Of a DNA stretch of 64,000 nt, positions 1 to 11,951 are shown piece after piece. Numbering within the stretch: position 1 is the stretch's first letter; each line of letters opens with the position of its first letter. The position numbers were made by a program, and so were the translations under genes. The notes beneath the pieces were generated by a model that saw only the letters and a program-made list of their open reading frames with translations, searched no databases and was not told the origin of the DNA. The stretch is from Rhizophagus clarus (taxonomy: Eukaryota > Glomeromycota > Glomeromycetes > Glomerales > Glomeraceae), in NCBI GenBank assembly GCA_015698045.1, contig BLAL01000178.1, positions 930,001-994,000 of the forward strand, in the 5' to 3' direction.

Positions 1-492
1 AAGAAGAACGAGGAGATTCTCCTTGTAATGATGATCGAGGTGAGCTAGTTTGTCTATGTGGTGTACGAATATTAGCAAGTAAATCACTACTCCTAGATTT
101 TAAAGATCCGATTAAATCACTTGAGTTTGGTCGTGGATCTAATTTAGGTGAAGATTTATTTGGTGTTGATGTTGGAGAGGCTGAAATATTATTATTTGAA
201 ACCTTTGGCGATTTTGGGCGTGCAACACCAATAGGAGGATCAACTGTAGTAACAAATCCAGTTATTGGATCAACATAAACGTCCCCCTGATAAGAATTAT
301 CTAGCGGGAAACAATTGCTTAATTATTACTGAATGTAAACTTGTTCTTTTTTAAAAAAAATTTATTAATATACTTACTTTCACCCATGTCAAGAGCTTTA
401 TCAAGTTTACTCTCAACAGTATTCATAGCCTGTTTTAACATGCTTCCCCATGACGATCCACCCGAGCCATTTTTGTTATTAAAAAAACTCAT
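1..492 (-). CDS. TMF/Sgm1-like golgin, N-terminal part (runs off window)
   Basis: Two exons are visible: 492-378 (ATG at 492) and 300-1, separated by a 77-nt intron (donor GTAAGT at 377, acceptor CTAG at 301). The frame is kept across the splice (38 codons plus one base, then open to the window edge). The N-terminus has the short amphipathic motif WGSMLKQAMNTVESKLDKAL, which matches the start of TATA-element modulatory factor (TMF1) and yeast Sgm1 proteins; these are Golgi coiled-coil tethers that bind Rab6-type GTPases. After the motif comes a Ser/Pro/Asn-rich low-complexity stretch, as expected before the long coiled coil, which would lie outside the window. It is divergent from the gene at 715, with about 220 bp of shared upstream DNA. 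The family call rests on the N-terminal motif only. Confidence 0.6.
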
Positions 493-714
493 TTGAAATA
501 TATTTCGATTTTTATACTTTTTACATGGAAGTTTTCGGGAGAGCAAACCTCAGCAAAGGAATAGTGCAAAAATTTCCAAATATGGTTCAATCAGGGTTCA
601 ACACTGGTTCGACCATGGTTCAACCACGTCTTACGTTATTTTTAAACACGTTACACAAAATAAAAATATATAAATGTACTTTTTTTTCATGTGCGTCTTT
701 AATCATTCTTTACA

Positions 715-1411
715 ATGTCTAATAGTCCTAATAACCGATTTATGAATCAACCTTCAGGTACATATTGGCGACAAATACCTATACAACCACCGGCACCAAG
801 TGATCCCAGAATTGTAAATCAATTTCATTCATATGAAACTGATAGTGACAGCGATATAACGAGAACTTATGGTACAATATATAGTAATACGAATTCTCCT
901 GAAAGCAGCACTCCAGAGGTTTCACCAAGAGCAACACCCGAAATATCTTCTGCAATGCGAATGCGAATGATTGCACACACATCTCGTCCTATACCTTCCG
1001 TACATGATAATGGAATGAATTATACAGGTTTTTTTTTTATTGTTACATGGATAATATCATTAGCTAGGTGTATTTATTGGCGAATTTTAATTTAGATGGT
1101 ATAGATGACCAAAATAATGGTGCAAGAGAAGTTTCAGAATTTGATGAAGTAAATAATGAAATGAATGGTGAAAATATACCTCAGAAAATAACACAGAATC
1201 AACAAGATCAACCGGATGGTAAATAATCCAAAAGGAAAAAAAGCGATTTTAATTTTAATTAATAATGACTTATTTGCAATTATGTAAATTTTTAATAGAA
1301 CCCACAAGAATATTTTTAGTAACCTTACAAGCTTTACGACAAAGAGTGCGTGAATTAGATTCTGATGCGTGGATGTATGTAAAAGCAAATGATAGATTTT
1401 CAAAATTTTAA
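715..1411 (+). CDS. Hypothetical three-exon protein, about 182 residues
   Basis: Exons 715-1027, 1096-1218 and 1299-1411 join in one frame (313 + 123 + 113 = 549 nt, stop TAA). Intron 1 ends at TTTAG (1095); intron 2 starts GTAAAT (1219) and ends AATAG (1298). The first exon encodes a polar, Ser/Thr/Pro/Asn-rich disordered segment; the second is acidic and Gln/Asn-rich; the last encodes a short helical segment containing RIFLVTLQALRQRVRELDSD. No family is recognised and no membrane segment or signal peptide is obvious. The conserved-looking C-terminal helix could be a protein-interaction motif, which is a guess. Splice frames that fit at both junctions and protein-like composition support a real gene. 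Confidence 0.6.
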
Positions 1412-1879
1412 AGTTCATTTTACGCGTCTTATAAAGAGAGATTGTAAGCTGAGTCCTTGAAATATTATTGGATAAAATTACAAAAGTTAATTGTAAATTA
1501 ATTGCATTCGTTTTTATAAATTATCTATTGAACCACCAAAGATTCAAAATGCAAAGTAAATAGACTATTCATGCTTATTTTTATAATTATAATGCGTGGT
1601 TATTACCTTATTAACCTGCAGTAAAGAACTGGTCGACTGGCTTTAAATAACTAGATTCAGAAACTGGAGAACGTGGCACGACTGGCACGTCTTGAACATT
1701 ACTACTTAACAATCCTAATTAATATCCCGATGTAGAATGCTGAATTTAATGATTGAGATTTCCTCTAAATGAATCGATTATGCCACACACGATTCTGAAA
1801 AAAAAAAATTTATCATGTAAGTAAATTAAGGATGAATAATCTATCGTGTTTAAATAACATTATGTACATATAAAAGAAA
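1412..1879. other. Intergenic, AT-rich
   Basis: No open frame with gene-like composition, no RNA gene and no clear repeat seen. It lies between the 3' end of the hypothetical gene and the TLDc relic. Confidence 0.6.
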
Positions 1880-2235
1880 GATTTCTATGAACAATAATAA
1901 TTACTTGAAATATTTCATATTTGTCAAATTGATTATTTTGACTAATAGGCTTACCATATGAAGTTTTATTACACTCGAATCGTTTATAACTAATACGAAT
2001 TATCAAATAACCATAGCCTCCATGTACACCTTGGTCCATCACCAGTATCATTACTATTAAAAATGGCACATTTTCGGTTTATTACTCTACTCAAAAAAAA
2101 AAAAAAAATGAAACTATCATTGGTAGCATCATAACACTCGTTGGATAACCAACTCGATGGATTGATTATAACCTCCAAGTATTTCTCCAGTACTATTGAC
2201 ACGCAAGGTATTAGTGAAATACTTCTATTTCCCAT
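1880..2235 (-). pseudogene. Degenerate TLDc-domain fragment
   Basis: Read on the minus strand in three frames, the segment gives the landmarks of a TLDc domain in order: GEILGGYN, then NPSSW and NDSFIF, then RVINRKCAIFNSNDTGDGP, then VHGGYGYLIIRI and KPISQNNQFDKYEIFQV. The G-G-Y-N-P-W and D-S-F-I-F landmarks, followed by a Gly-rich strand and an acidic E-x-F end, are typical of the BTB/kelch-TLDc proteins that are greatly expanded in Rhizophagus. Frame changes after GGYN and around the poly-T run near 2093-2108, plus a stop, break it. No BTB part is seen nearby, so this looks like a stranded 3' exon of a dead copy. Confidence 0.5.
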
Positions 2236-2922
2236 TTAATTATATGATTCCAAATTTCAATCTTCATCTAATTATAAATCTCGTTAAAAACAATTTCTGG
2301 CGCATTTGTTATAATATCTTTAATGCAAAATTCATTATATTGTAATGTAAATTGGTAAACTTTATATTCTCTTAACATTTTTCATGATACTTTATAATAC
2401 AATCTTAAATATAATCTAAAATTTCAGTCAAACATAATTATTCATCTGCCAATGTCAAGACTTCTAGTAAAATCAAACCATTTTGTTTATTAAAATCCAA
2501 ACTTCCGTTATAAATATACCTTAAAGAGAAAAGAAAAAAAAAAAACTTTTTAATATATTTACTCGAGAATAATGTCAAAAGCCTTTGGTGAAGTATTTGG
2601 TTTATCAAAATATATTTTATTGTCTAAATATTTTGATCTTGCATAAAGTAGGATTGATTCATTGATAATCACGTCATAAAAATTCTCACTTTCGTATAAC
2701 CTGTATAATACTTAACAAAATTTCAATAATAAAATTTGAACATTTTATTTTTGTTCGTGTAATCTGATCACCAATCACATGAATAATTATTTAAATTTTT
2801 TTATTGCCCGCAGGTCGATATAATATATAATCTAATCAGTTAATATTTTTACAAGAGAAAAGAATCTACAATGATAAAAATAAACAAAAAAAGAGGTAAT
2901 AAATGTTTATAAGTGTACAAAT
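2236..2922. other. Intergenic, AT-rich
   Basis: Holds the 3' flank of the GRAM-VASt gene. Homopolymer A/T runs, no coding signal recognised. Confidence 0.6.
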
Positions 2923-5900
2923 TTAAAACTCATCACTATATTGTTGTCTGCTCGTATTATCTTCAGAATGTTTATGATAAGAACTTTCGAATTCAGCTAC
3001 ATCCGCCAACTTTTTTACATGCTCTTCTGCAACTTGTATCAATTTATATATATCTCCTATTTGATCATGAAGACTTTGCGAAGAAATTGGTCTAGAATTA
3101 AAATGATGTCCGTAATCAGAAAGAATTTGTGACGAAGGTAAAGCTGTAGTATGATCTGTTTGTTCCGAATCGGACGCACTCTTTTCCTTGTCAGTTTCAT
3201 CATACATTTTTGATCTTTCTTGTAACCACTGCCAAAGAGGATCATCTCCTTCATTTTCAAATCGATCAAAAAATAATGGCGTATAGTCTCGATATTCATA
3301 TGATTTAGAGAAAAGTTCACCCCCTCTTTTATTATTCAAACCATCAAGTTTATGTCCAATATTTCGAAGCGTTAGCCAATTATTAATATTATTGATCACC
3401 AAAATTAATAGTATTAACAAAATTATGACATTTGTAGAGGGTATTGAGATATTTTGAATCAGTGAACTTAAAATAGATGATACTATATTTGTCACATCAT
3501 TCCAAATATTATTGTGATGTTGTACTGTTACTGGTTCATTTTCTTGCAAGTCTGATATTTCTGTATTTGTTGGACGAGTGCGATCCTTGGGTCGAGTATG
3601 TGCTCTCTTAAGTGATGCCTTTTCATCCACCGCTTCAGAATCAACAGTTTCTTCTTGAACTGGAGTTCCTGATTCTTCTCTAAATTCTGAGGGATGAGCT
3701 GCAATATATTTTTTAATCGCTTGTGCAAGTTCTTTCCAATATGTTTGCTGTCCGTCAACACAAGCTCTTTCAATTGTCCCTAGTTAAATATTACATTTTT
3801 CTTATTAGTAATTTTAATGAAGAAAATTTTTTATTAAAGACATTTCTCATTTACCTTTCAACCAACTTGACTTTGACCACTCAACGGAACAGGTAACAAT
3901 TAATCTGGATTCATTGGCTCCCGCCCACATAATGCATATTCTGTTTTTTACGCAAAAACTATTTCCGGATGGTACATCGGGTGTTGTTGTTATTGACGCA
4001 TTAGTAACATAATTGTCAAAATCTCGATGTTGACATTCTTCTTTGATAATGCATTTAGTACTCTTGGGACCTAAATTTTAGAATCATGTTTATTATCTTT
4101 ACTTTTTTCAACATTTATTATATTATATTTCTCACCTATAGAATTGTTCAATGGCTTTATATAACTTTGCGATCTTGACCATGTATAACTTTCTGTATTC
4201 CATTCTCCAATTTCGAGATCTTTTATAAATAATATTTTTAAATATTTAAATGTTTAAACACAAAGTTATAGATAAAGAAAAATGTATTATATAATTTCAT
4301 TACCTGTACACTTTTCTTCTTCTGTAAGATAACGTTTCAAAAATTCACTCGTGAAAAGTAAATTAAAAATCTTTTCGACGCTACCGGTAAATTTTGTATC
4401 CAATGATACATTATCATAATGTTGTCCTTTTTTCAAGCAAGCGCATTGAGTAGATCGACGTTTTTTAATATTATTATTTGCTGTGTGACGAGATTGGTTT
4501 CGAGGGGATATGGGATGATATTTTTCTAAACGTTTTGAATCAGCAATATTAGTATTAAATAATTGCAACCCAACATCAGACTTTGATCTTTGACGTTGTA
4601 ACTTTTGTCCTTTGGCTATTTCATTAGAATTAATAAATTCGAGCTGTTTCGGTGAAGGAGGTAACGATTGAAATAAATTATCTACTTTTTCTTGTTGTAA
4701 CGTATTATCATCATCCGAAAATAATGTCGAATTCGTAGATCCACGCATTAATCTCATCGGATCAAGCGTTAATCTTGGCAAAGCAAATCTCTTACGAGGA
4801 CCTCTCTGTGAAGTTGTTGATTTTCCTGATCACATATGAATAAAGATATACAGTATTGGACCACTTATATTTTCCAATAATATTTTGATTGCCCTATAAC
4901 ATTACTACTTTCTAATTACTTCATTGTACGGTAGGAAAAAAACGTACCTTCATCATCGCCATCTTCACTAGACGAAAACCCATTACCTGATGTTTCTGAA
5001 GCATCAGAACATTTTTGACTTGTTCCGTATTCAGATTCGGTATAGGAAGTCATTGGAAGAGATGGATGAGTCTGTTTCCACAATGCAAACAACAAATCAT
5101 AGACGCTATCTCTTGAAAGAAACGTCGTAAAGAAATGCTAATGTAATATAATGTAAAATTATAAGAAATTTCACATAGGAAAAGAAAAAAAAAAAAAAAA
5201 ATCATATAGCTTACTCTAGCATGCAGTGTAGTTATTTGAATAGCATTTGGAATGACATATGCCGTCATCCTTTTCTCAATTGATACAATATCCGAGAACG
5301 CAATCACCAACTACAACGAATGAAACAGATTAAAGTATCTATTAAGTATAAATAAATACAATTCTAATTTACGTACATTTGTAACCCATCCAAAAATGTT
5401 TGCGTTAAAACACACGTGATTTGCAGAAACATATAAGCGTCCTTGTACAAGGATTTCTTTTTGCAAAGCACATCCGTAATCTTCAAATAGCACAAATTAA
5501 TTCGAATTAACAAACACCTAATTGATAAAAATGATAAAAATTTCTCCACACATACCATTTATAAGAAAATCTTCTTCCTGAACACTTCTGAACAAAGCAT
5601 GAAATTCTACATTCCTTCTTGGAGCAGCAGGAACGTAACCATTCAGTGGTGGAGAATCGATTAAGCCTTCATCTAAAACGTTTCCACTAGGTCTTTTCCT
5701 CTGTTTAGATGACTTTGCAGTATTTGACTTTGTGGGCAAACGAAACTTTCGTGAAGAATTTGAATCGCTTAAAAGTAATGAATCACTTCGTTCAGGTAAA
5801 GTTGCATTTGAAGCGTGAGGTATTTGTGAAGCAATATCACCGGCTATAGGTGTGGTAAGTTCATCGTCAAACTCTCGGTCAAAATGTTCAATTTTCAAAG

Positions 5901-6246
5901 AAGTAACAGAATTACTAGGTGAAAGAGAAGGTTGAACTATGATTGGTGTAGTATCTACATTAGTTGTTGGTTCCACAGTTCCTGACAGGTTTTGCAACGA
6001 AGTAGACGGTTCAACATCTACATCCAGTTGTTTATTTTCATCTTTTGGTGTTGATATAGGAGTAGGAAAAGTATAATTTCCGTTAGTCTCGCTAAGTCTT
6101 GTATTACCTAACAAGTCTGTTTTATTATCACTTTGTTTTTGTGGTAAACCGTTTGTGCCTTCCTTAGATTGCTCACTATCAGAGTTATTCCTAGATAATG
6201 TGTCTCTTATAGTAGAAGGTAAAGCGGTTTTCGCGATTGATAACAT
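2923..6246 (-). CDS. GRAM-VASt membrane protein, Lam/Ysp2-like sterol transporter
   Basis: Eight exons (6246-5556, 5480-5377, 5310-5215, 5137-4948, 4825-4304, 4219-4136, 4070-3855, 3779-2923) join in frame to 919 residues. Order: a Ser/Thr-rich disordered N-terminus (1-210); a GRAM domain (about 212-330, with FHALFRSVQEEDFLINDYGC and VCFNANIFGWVTN); a basic linker; a VASt (START-like) domain (about 505-665, starting GSVEKIFNLLF and containing the CSVEWSKSSWLKG end motif); a transmembrane helix (about 752-770, VIILLILLILVI); and a polar tail of about 150 residues. Known members (yeast Lam/Ltc, animal GRAMD1/Aster) sit in the ER at membrane contact sites and move sterol between membranes. The domain order and length fit. 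All junctions use GT-AG. The start is the first ATG of the open frame. Confidence 0.88.
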
Positions 6247-7989
6247 TTAAAACAAAGTGTATAAAGAAGATTGTTAGAAGTTGGAAAGACTGAGCGGACT
6301 GAATAAAGTTTTTTTTTAAAAAATAATTTGATCAAATGCAATAAAAGAGTGTTTTGTTTGGAGCACAACGTCGGTTTTTTTTGGAAGAAAAAATAAACTA
6401 TGAGTGTGACATTTTATGGCTTTTTTATATCAAACATTTGATTTTTTTCAGTATAAAAACAATGCAGTCATAATTACTTATATATTTTTTTCAAATCTTT
6501 TTCGCATAAAAAATATTGACTTACATGACGATCTCCAAGTGGCAAACGCCCATGGTAACACTTGAGTTTCATTGTAATTTCTAATTTAGCAAAAGATAGT
6601 AACTGGGCTACTAAAAATAAATTAATTTTATTATGGAAAAAACGATACCCAGAAATGAGTTAAATTTAAGACCTGATTCTATGTATAATAAATCCCCCTT
6701 CCCCTCCTAATTCCTCATGAATTTTATTTCATAAGTTGTACAATAAAGGTAAATAGAAACCATTGTAAGTCCGGACTCCGGAACAAAATACTCGTGAATC
6801 TTGTGAAACGAGACGGGTAATTTTTTTTTAGAGATATGGCGTTTTTTTTATAAACGGAAATTTCTTTACATATTTTGGCCTATTACAATAAAAAATGTAA
6901 ACAAAAAATCTGCAATTAGTATTAAAAATGAAATATATTATTTAGAAGTAAGATAATAATATAAATTGTACAAAGATTGATTACTTTTGGAAATTAGAAG
7001 GTAATGAGATGTGTACTGTAAAGCAGATTTACAATTCATGTTGTATTACACGACCATCTTGTGTTCTGATACAACGTTCCATGAATACACAACAGCGCGA
7101 AAGTTAATAACGGGTTTATGGTATTTCATGTTGTTTACATATTAAATATGATAAATAACCATTTATTTTTGTTTTCTAAAAGTTTACTAATATGTAGGAA
7201 AGTTGTAAGAAAATGTTAAGGTTTAAAACTTTTACATCATATTTTAAAAGGATTTTAAACTTTGGTTTTAAAGTTGGAAAAAACGTACGATAAATTCCGC
7301 ACGTGATGGTATTGTTCATCGATCATTTCCTAATATCGATTTACAGTTGCAATATCTGATATGATTTTATGCCTTAATCAGATTAAAATATTGCCTAATC
7401 ATGATAAAAAAATCGAAATATCTTTATTACAATATATTAAGCTACAAATATGAGGCGGTGTTGAATATTATAAAAATGAAGTGTACTGGTAAGTGTGAAA
7501 TCAGATAACTCTTTTTTTTTATCTCGTTGCTAATCTTCAGGATTCTTCATATAGTTTCGAAATTATTTCATTTCTGAGAAATTCACTTATCCTTCTATAT
7601 AGTCTGTGTGTTTGGAAGAGATATAGATAGGCAAAATCTCTTTAATATAGGTGGGATATTTATTTCGGAAATCTAGTATAGTAAAAGGCTGTGGGGGTAA
7701 GAATCAAGTAATTAGTAATAGAAGTATAAACAAATTAGTTATAGATACTTTTCGTAAAAAAATGTAAGAGAGCAAAGAAATAACTTGATGCTGGGACTCG
7801 CATTAAATGGCCTAGGATCCGCGTACTCCCTCTTTGATAGCATCATTATTTCACCTGCTTTAAAATTTTATGATGAAAAATCAATAATAAAGTTTCGTCC
7901 ACTTCAGCGCATTTGTATAAATTTTTTTTTCTTTGCAAAAAATCGAGTTACCCGAAACCTTCTCCGGATAACATAAGGTCACAATATAA
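6247..7989. other. Intergenic, AT-rich
   Basis: Upstream region of the GRAM-VASt gene and possible 5' part of the next plus-strand locus. Small open frames here lack supporting splice sites or composition. No repeat or RNA gene seen. Confidence 0.55.
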
Positions 7990-10368
7990 GAGACGTTTTG
8001 TCACAAAAGTCATTTCGAAGACAACACCGGAGGCAGACGTATCCCCTCGGGTTTTACAGGCCGAAGAAACGCTGGATATAGGAACCAGAACCTTATGCAT
8101 CTTTTGAAAGCTACTATGCAGTCATTTCGAAGACAGTACCAGAGGCAGACGTATCCCCTCAGGTTTTACAGGCCGAAGAAACGCCGGGTTTATGTACAAA
8201 GGGTTTGAAAAATAAACTACTTGAAAGCCACATAGTAATATCAGGTTACACATTGGTGAAACAAAAATGATATTTAAAACACGTTAGTTACGTCTTCGTG
8301 ACTTAATCATAATTATCATGGTTTGTATCAATATAATCGAGTAGTTCACAGAATTTTTAATTGTGGCTCGATATTAATATAATATATTTATACTGTTTAT
8401 AATCTGCAGGCTTATGAAAATTATGTTACTTTGCTAAAAGGAATGTTGTCAACATCTGATAATTTCAGTGCTATTAAATTTTTCAAAATAGCCTATTTTA
8501 CGGCCTCCCAAAGAAAAAGGGCAGAGGAAACTTTGTTCGAAACATTAAAAATCGTTGAAATGGAAGATTGCGAGTATTCTGCAACAGCTAAAAGACTTAT
8601 CGGCCATTTTAACGAGATGATCAACTCTTTCGATGCACAAATGTTTTGGGATAGCTCAACGTTCGAGAAGAGAGAGCTAAAACTCAAACTGCACAAGTTA
8701 TTTTGCAAGAAAAAGAAGTCAGTTATCTACGCTCTAGATAAGCTTAGCTGTTGGTGAAGTTATTAGTAACGTCATTTTTTGCAAACTACCTAGGAACAAA
8801 ATGCTTGTCAAGTAAGGATCGATGCGTTAGATACGAATATCCAGAAATTAACGAGAAAAAGACCAAATGAGAATGATTACGATGAATATAGTGAAACTGA
8901 CACAGAACAAAGTGAAAATATGAACGAGAAAATCGAGAAGACGTACACCAACCTCAAGATGAAAAAAGCACTACATCTAGTGGTATATTGCAAATAAATT
9001 GTTTTTTGCGACAATTTCGCTACACTACTGATACAATCGTTTGAATTAACTCAGATTCAGAGAATGATTTTCAAAAAGTGAAATCAATGATTGACCCGCC
9101 CGAATATTCCGAAAACCCATCAGAAAAGACTATGCGTGATGGATACTCCACAACTCCAAAACAATATGAAATCGACATCGAGGTATCATTCTTCAGTCTA
9201 GTTCTGTACTCTTGTTCTCTTGTTAATGGATATCTGATTATAATAATCTAAAAAGGATGACGATAATGTCGGAAACACATCAAAAAGAAAACAAATGAAG
9301 ATGACAATGATGAAGAATTGCTTGAAAATGCCATATTTCTATTCAACGGATCGAATGAAGAAGCATTAATCGAAAAGGTTGATGAAAATTCACTATTGGA
9401 TGAGACTCGATTGCCATTAGGGAATATTAATGGTAGAACACCGGAGGTAAATCTTGGTATAACTGTTTTATATTTGTGTTTTATATTTGTGTATTTGATA
9501 AATTTATTATTTTATTATCAATAGGAGTTCCTTGATACAAATTTAATCGAATCATTTAATAAATATCAAAAAAAATTACCGAAAACTCGCAAGATCCTAA
9601 CGTAAGTTTAGAATCATTATTTTAACATGATCACTTCTCGCTTTTAATATATCATACGTTTTATTAATTTTAGTCCTGCATATTGGGGAATATTGGATTT
9701 AACGAAAGAAAGTTTAAACAACTCCGGAATAAAAAATAAGGAGATTGAAAAATTATCCCAGAATTTCTCCAATAAAATCGGATGGACTGACGATGTCCTT
9801 GCCTCCAATGAAGTTCAAAAATATTTTGATAATAATTGTGAGAATGTTAATAAAAATGAGATGATTAAAGACCTGGATATTAATATCCAGTATATGTATG
9901 TAAATTAAATATATCTGTAAACCAACTTTTTTATTTAATAAAATGTTTTATTGTTCAGGAAAAACAAGATGCCGAATCTCCAAAGGGTGTGTACAGAGGA
10001 AGAACTGAAGATGTGGACAACAGTTCCGTTATTTTCTGGCATTTTTACGTCGGAAAAACTTGGTAAATAACTTAATATTTTCTTTAAGTGATAATATAAT
10101 GATTTCTAATTTATTTTTATGCACGATTTCTTCAAATATTAGGGGTGAAATCCAAGCGATTTCAACAAACAAAGCACGAAACGAAAACGCAAATCCTTTT
10201 TCAAGAGCAAAGGTTGGACATAAAGTCGATATGAAGGGTACATTGATTAAAACGCCAAGTAAATTCGAAGTAATTTACGGAGAAGTTTCTGGGGGACTTG
10301 CTTCTTTTGGAATACCTGCATCCTGTCCAAAAAACGGTATCAGACATCGGAAATGTCACTTGAGTTGA
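7990..10368 (+). pseudogene. Frameshifted multi-exon gene of unknown, probably lineage-specific family
   Basis: A chain of exons with good GT-AG borders is visible: ~7990-8234, 8411-~8755, 8794-8982, 9055-9182, 9256-9446, 9525-9601, 9674-9895, 9959-10062 and 10143-10368. The products are acidic and polar, with pieces such as ENPSEKTMRDGYSTTPKQYE, ELLENAIFLFNGSNEEALIE, PAYWGILDLTKESLNNSG and KVDMKGTLIKTPSKFEVIYG. This style is familiar from proteins seen only in Rhizophagus-type genomes (recollection, not checked); no function is known to me. Four breaks disturb the frame: between the two copies of an internal duplication (8009-8186), at an A4 run near 8929, at an A5 run near 9282, and at an A6 run near 10330 that ends the protein early. 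The border of the second and third exons is also uncertain. It is either a young pseudogene or a gene hit by homopolymer sequencing errors. Confidence 0.55.
8009..8186 (+). repeat. Duplicated coding segment, 112-bp spacing
   Basis: Two near-identical blocks start at 8009 and 8121 and each encode VISKT.PEADVSP.VLQAEE. The spacing of 112 bp is one base more than 37 codons, so the second copy is in another frame. In the second frame the linker reads EPEPYASFESYYA, which looks like real protein. Confidence 0.75.
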
Positions 10369-11794
10369 CGATCATTAATTAAAATGATTTTGTGTAACCA
10401 TTATCAAATATTTTACCCCATAGCTAAAAAAAGAAATTTCTTATACAATGCTTACACAAATTAAGTAAATTGATAGTTCGTCATATGTATTATAAAATTC
10501 CATCATCATTTCCACTTTAGTAATATTTTTTTTTTCTTTTGCATATACAAGAAAGTTTGCCTCAAAAATACAGTTTTCCTCCTGATTGAACTTAAAAGTA
10601 GGTATAAAATACAATTTAAATAGCAAAAATATATGTAATTTTACGAGAGAAAGAAGTTTTATTAAGTTAAAAAAGACAGTTAGCTAGTTAGCTTTTGTGT
10701 AAACCACAAAAAACCACTTTTTATAATAAAAAAAAAATATTTTTTATTCCTATAAAACTTTTAATGGAAGCTTTTTTTAACCAGCAAATATTTATCCTTA
10801 GGTGTAATTTAGCGAAATAAACAACTTTCATTAAGCTTAAAAAGGTGATTATTAAGCTAGATTTTTTGTTATTTATGAATTTGGTTAAAGCTAATAAATT
10901 TTTTTTATTTATCAAAATAATATCATTAGATCTATCTTGGTGTTATAAATTGTTTTTTAATTGAAAAACTAGTTAGATATAATGGTTTTTTTGTTTATTT
11001 AAATCAAACTTTTAATGCTAAATCATGGTATTGTGGTGATGATGCTAATACTTACAATTTATTAAAAAAAATTTAATATTTTTTAGATTTTAATTTATTT
11101 GACGTGAAAATAAAATAAAAACTATTTATTTATAAAAAAATTCATGTTGACTGTGTTAGCTGTTAAATCACAAATACATATACAATAAATAAATAAAAAT
11201 AAATAAGTAAAATTTTTTTTTTATATCTAAATAGCGTTAAAATAAAAGATATTTATGAAATATTTAAAAAAAATAAGCAAAAGTAAAAGGTTGAAAAAGT
11301 TTTCTTAATATTTTATTAGTTTACTATGTTAAAATAGGTTAATAATAGGCAACCTTCTTCAGCCAGATTGAACTGAATAAAGCGAAGTTTTTACTTTTTA
11401 TTGTTTATAAATGTATTCTTGAAAACTAGATAAACATGCTTATAATTGTTAAAAATGATGTCATCGGGAAAAATTTTAGTCTGCAGATCTGTGCAGTTCT
11501 GTGGAGTCCATTTCTACGCAAATCTGAGGACATGCCAATGCGCAGCACTGAAAAATTTCATGGATTTTTGCACAAATCTGCAAACACTAAAAAATCTGCA
11601 AAAATTTTTACAAATAAAACCTGCGAAATTTTTCAAAAACACTGATGCAAATTTACAATTAGGCAGTATTTTAACTTAATATTAACTAATACCAATTTAT
11701 TAATTAAAGATATAAAAGTACAGTACATATACTAAACTATCCTATTTGCTAACTAAATGCACTAATTAAAAGTCTCCTTTTTTTTTCTTTACAG
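10369..11794. other. Intergenic, AT-rich
   Basis: No gene recognised. The part around 11460-11650 has repeated CTGCAGATCTG/AAATCTGCAAA words also seen, diverged, at about 15890-16085; this looks like an old dispersed repeat. Confidence 0.45.
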
Positions 11795-11906
11795 ACATTC
11801 AAATTATGTTGTTAATGGTTTGGAAATTGTTCCAGTTGGTTCGATTCCAACAAACAACTTTAACTTCTTTGATCCAACTAAAGAAAAGCAAAATATTATC
11901 GTTTAA
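11795..11906 (+). pseudogene. Orphan terminal exon of an unknown gene
   Basis: A T-rich tract and CAG acceptor (11794) precede an open frame that ends in TAA at 11904-11906 and contains YVVNGLEIVPVGSIPTNNF followed by FFDPTKEKQNIIV. It has protein-like composition in a very AT-rich setting, and phase 2 at the acceptor. No upstream exon in a matching frame was found within the adjacent 1.4 kb. It could be the last exon of the plus-strand locus at 8-10.4 kb or a leftover of another gene. It lies tail-to-tail with the microexon array gene, 45 bp away. Confidence 0.35.
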
Positions 11907-11951
11907 ATAAAAAAAATGAAATAATTTCGAAGTTTTACCTTCGAAATTCCA

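Noticed and set aside
11436..11679. Two overlapping plus-strand frames with many Cys and Asn
   Set aside because: They come from repeated CTGCAGATCTG/AAATCTGC words, also found at 15890-16085; there are no splice signals or family features.
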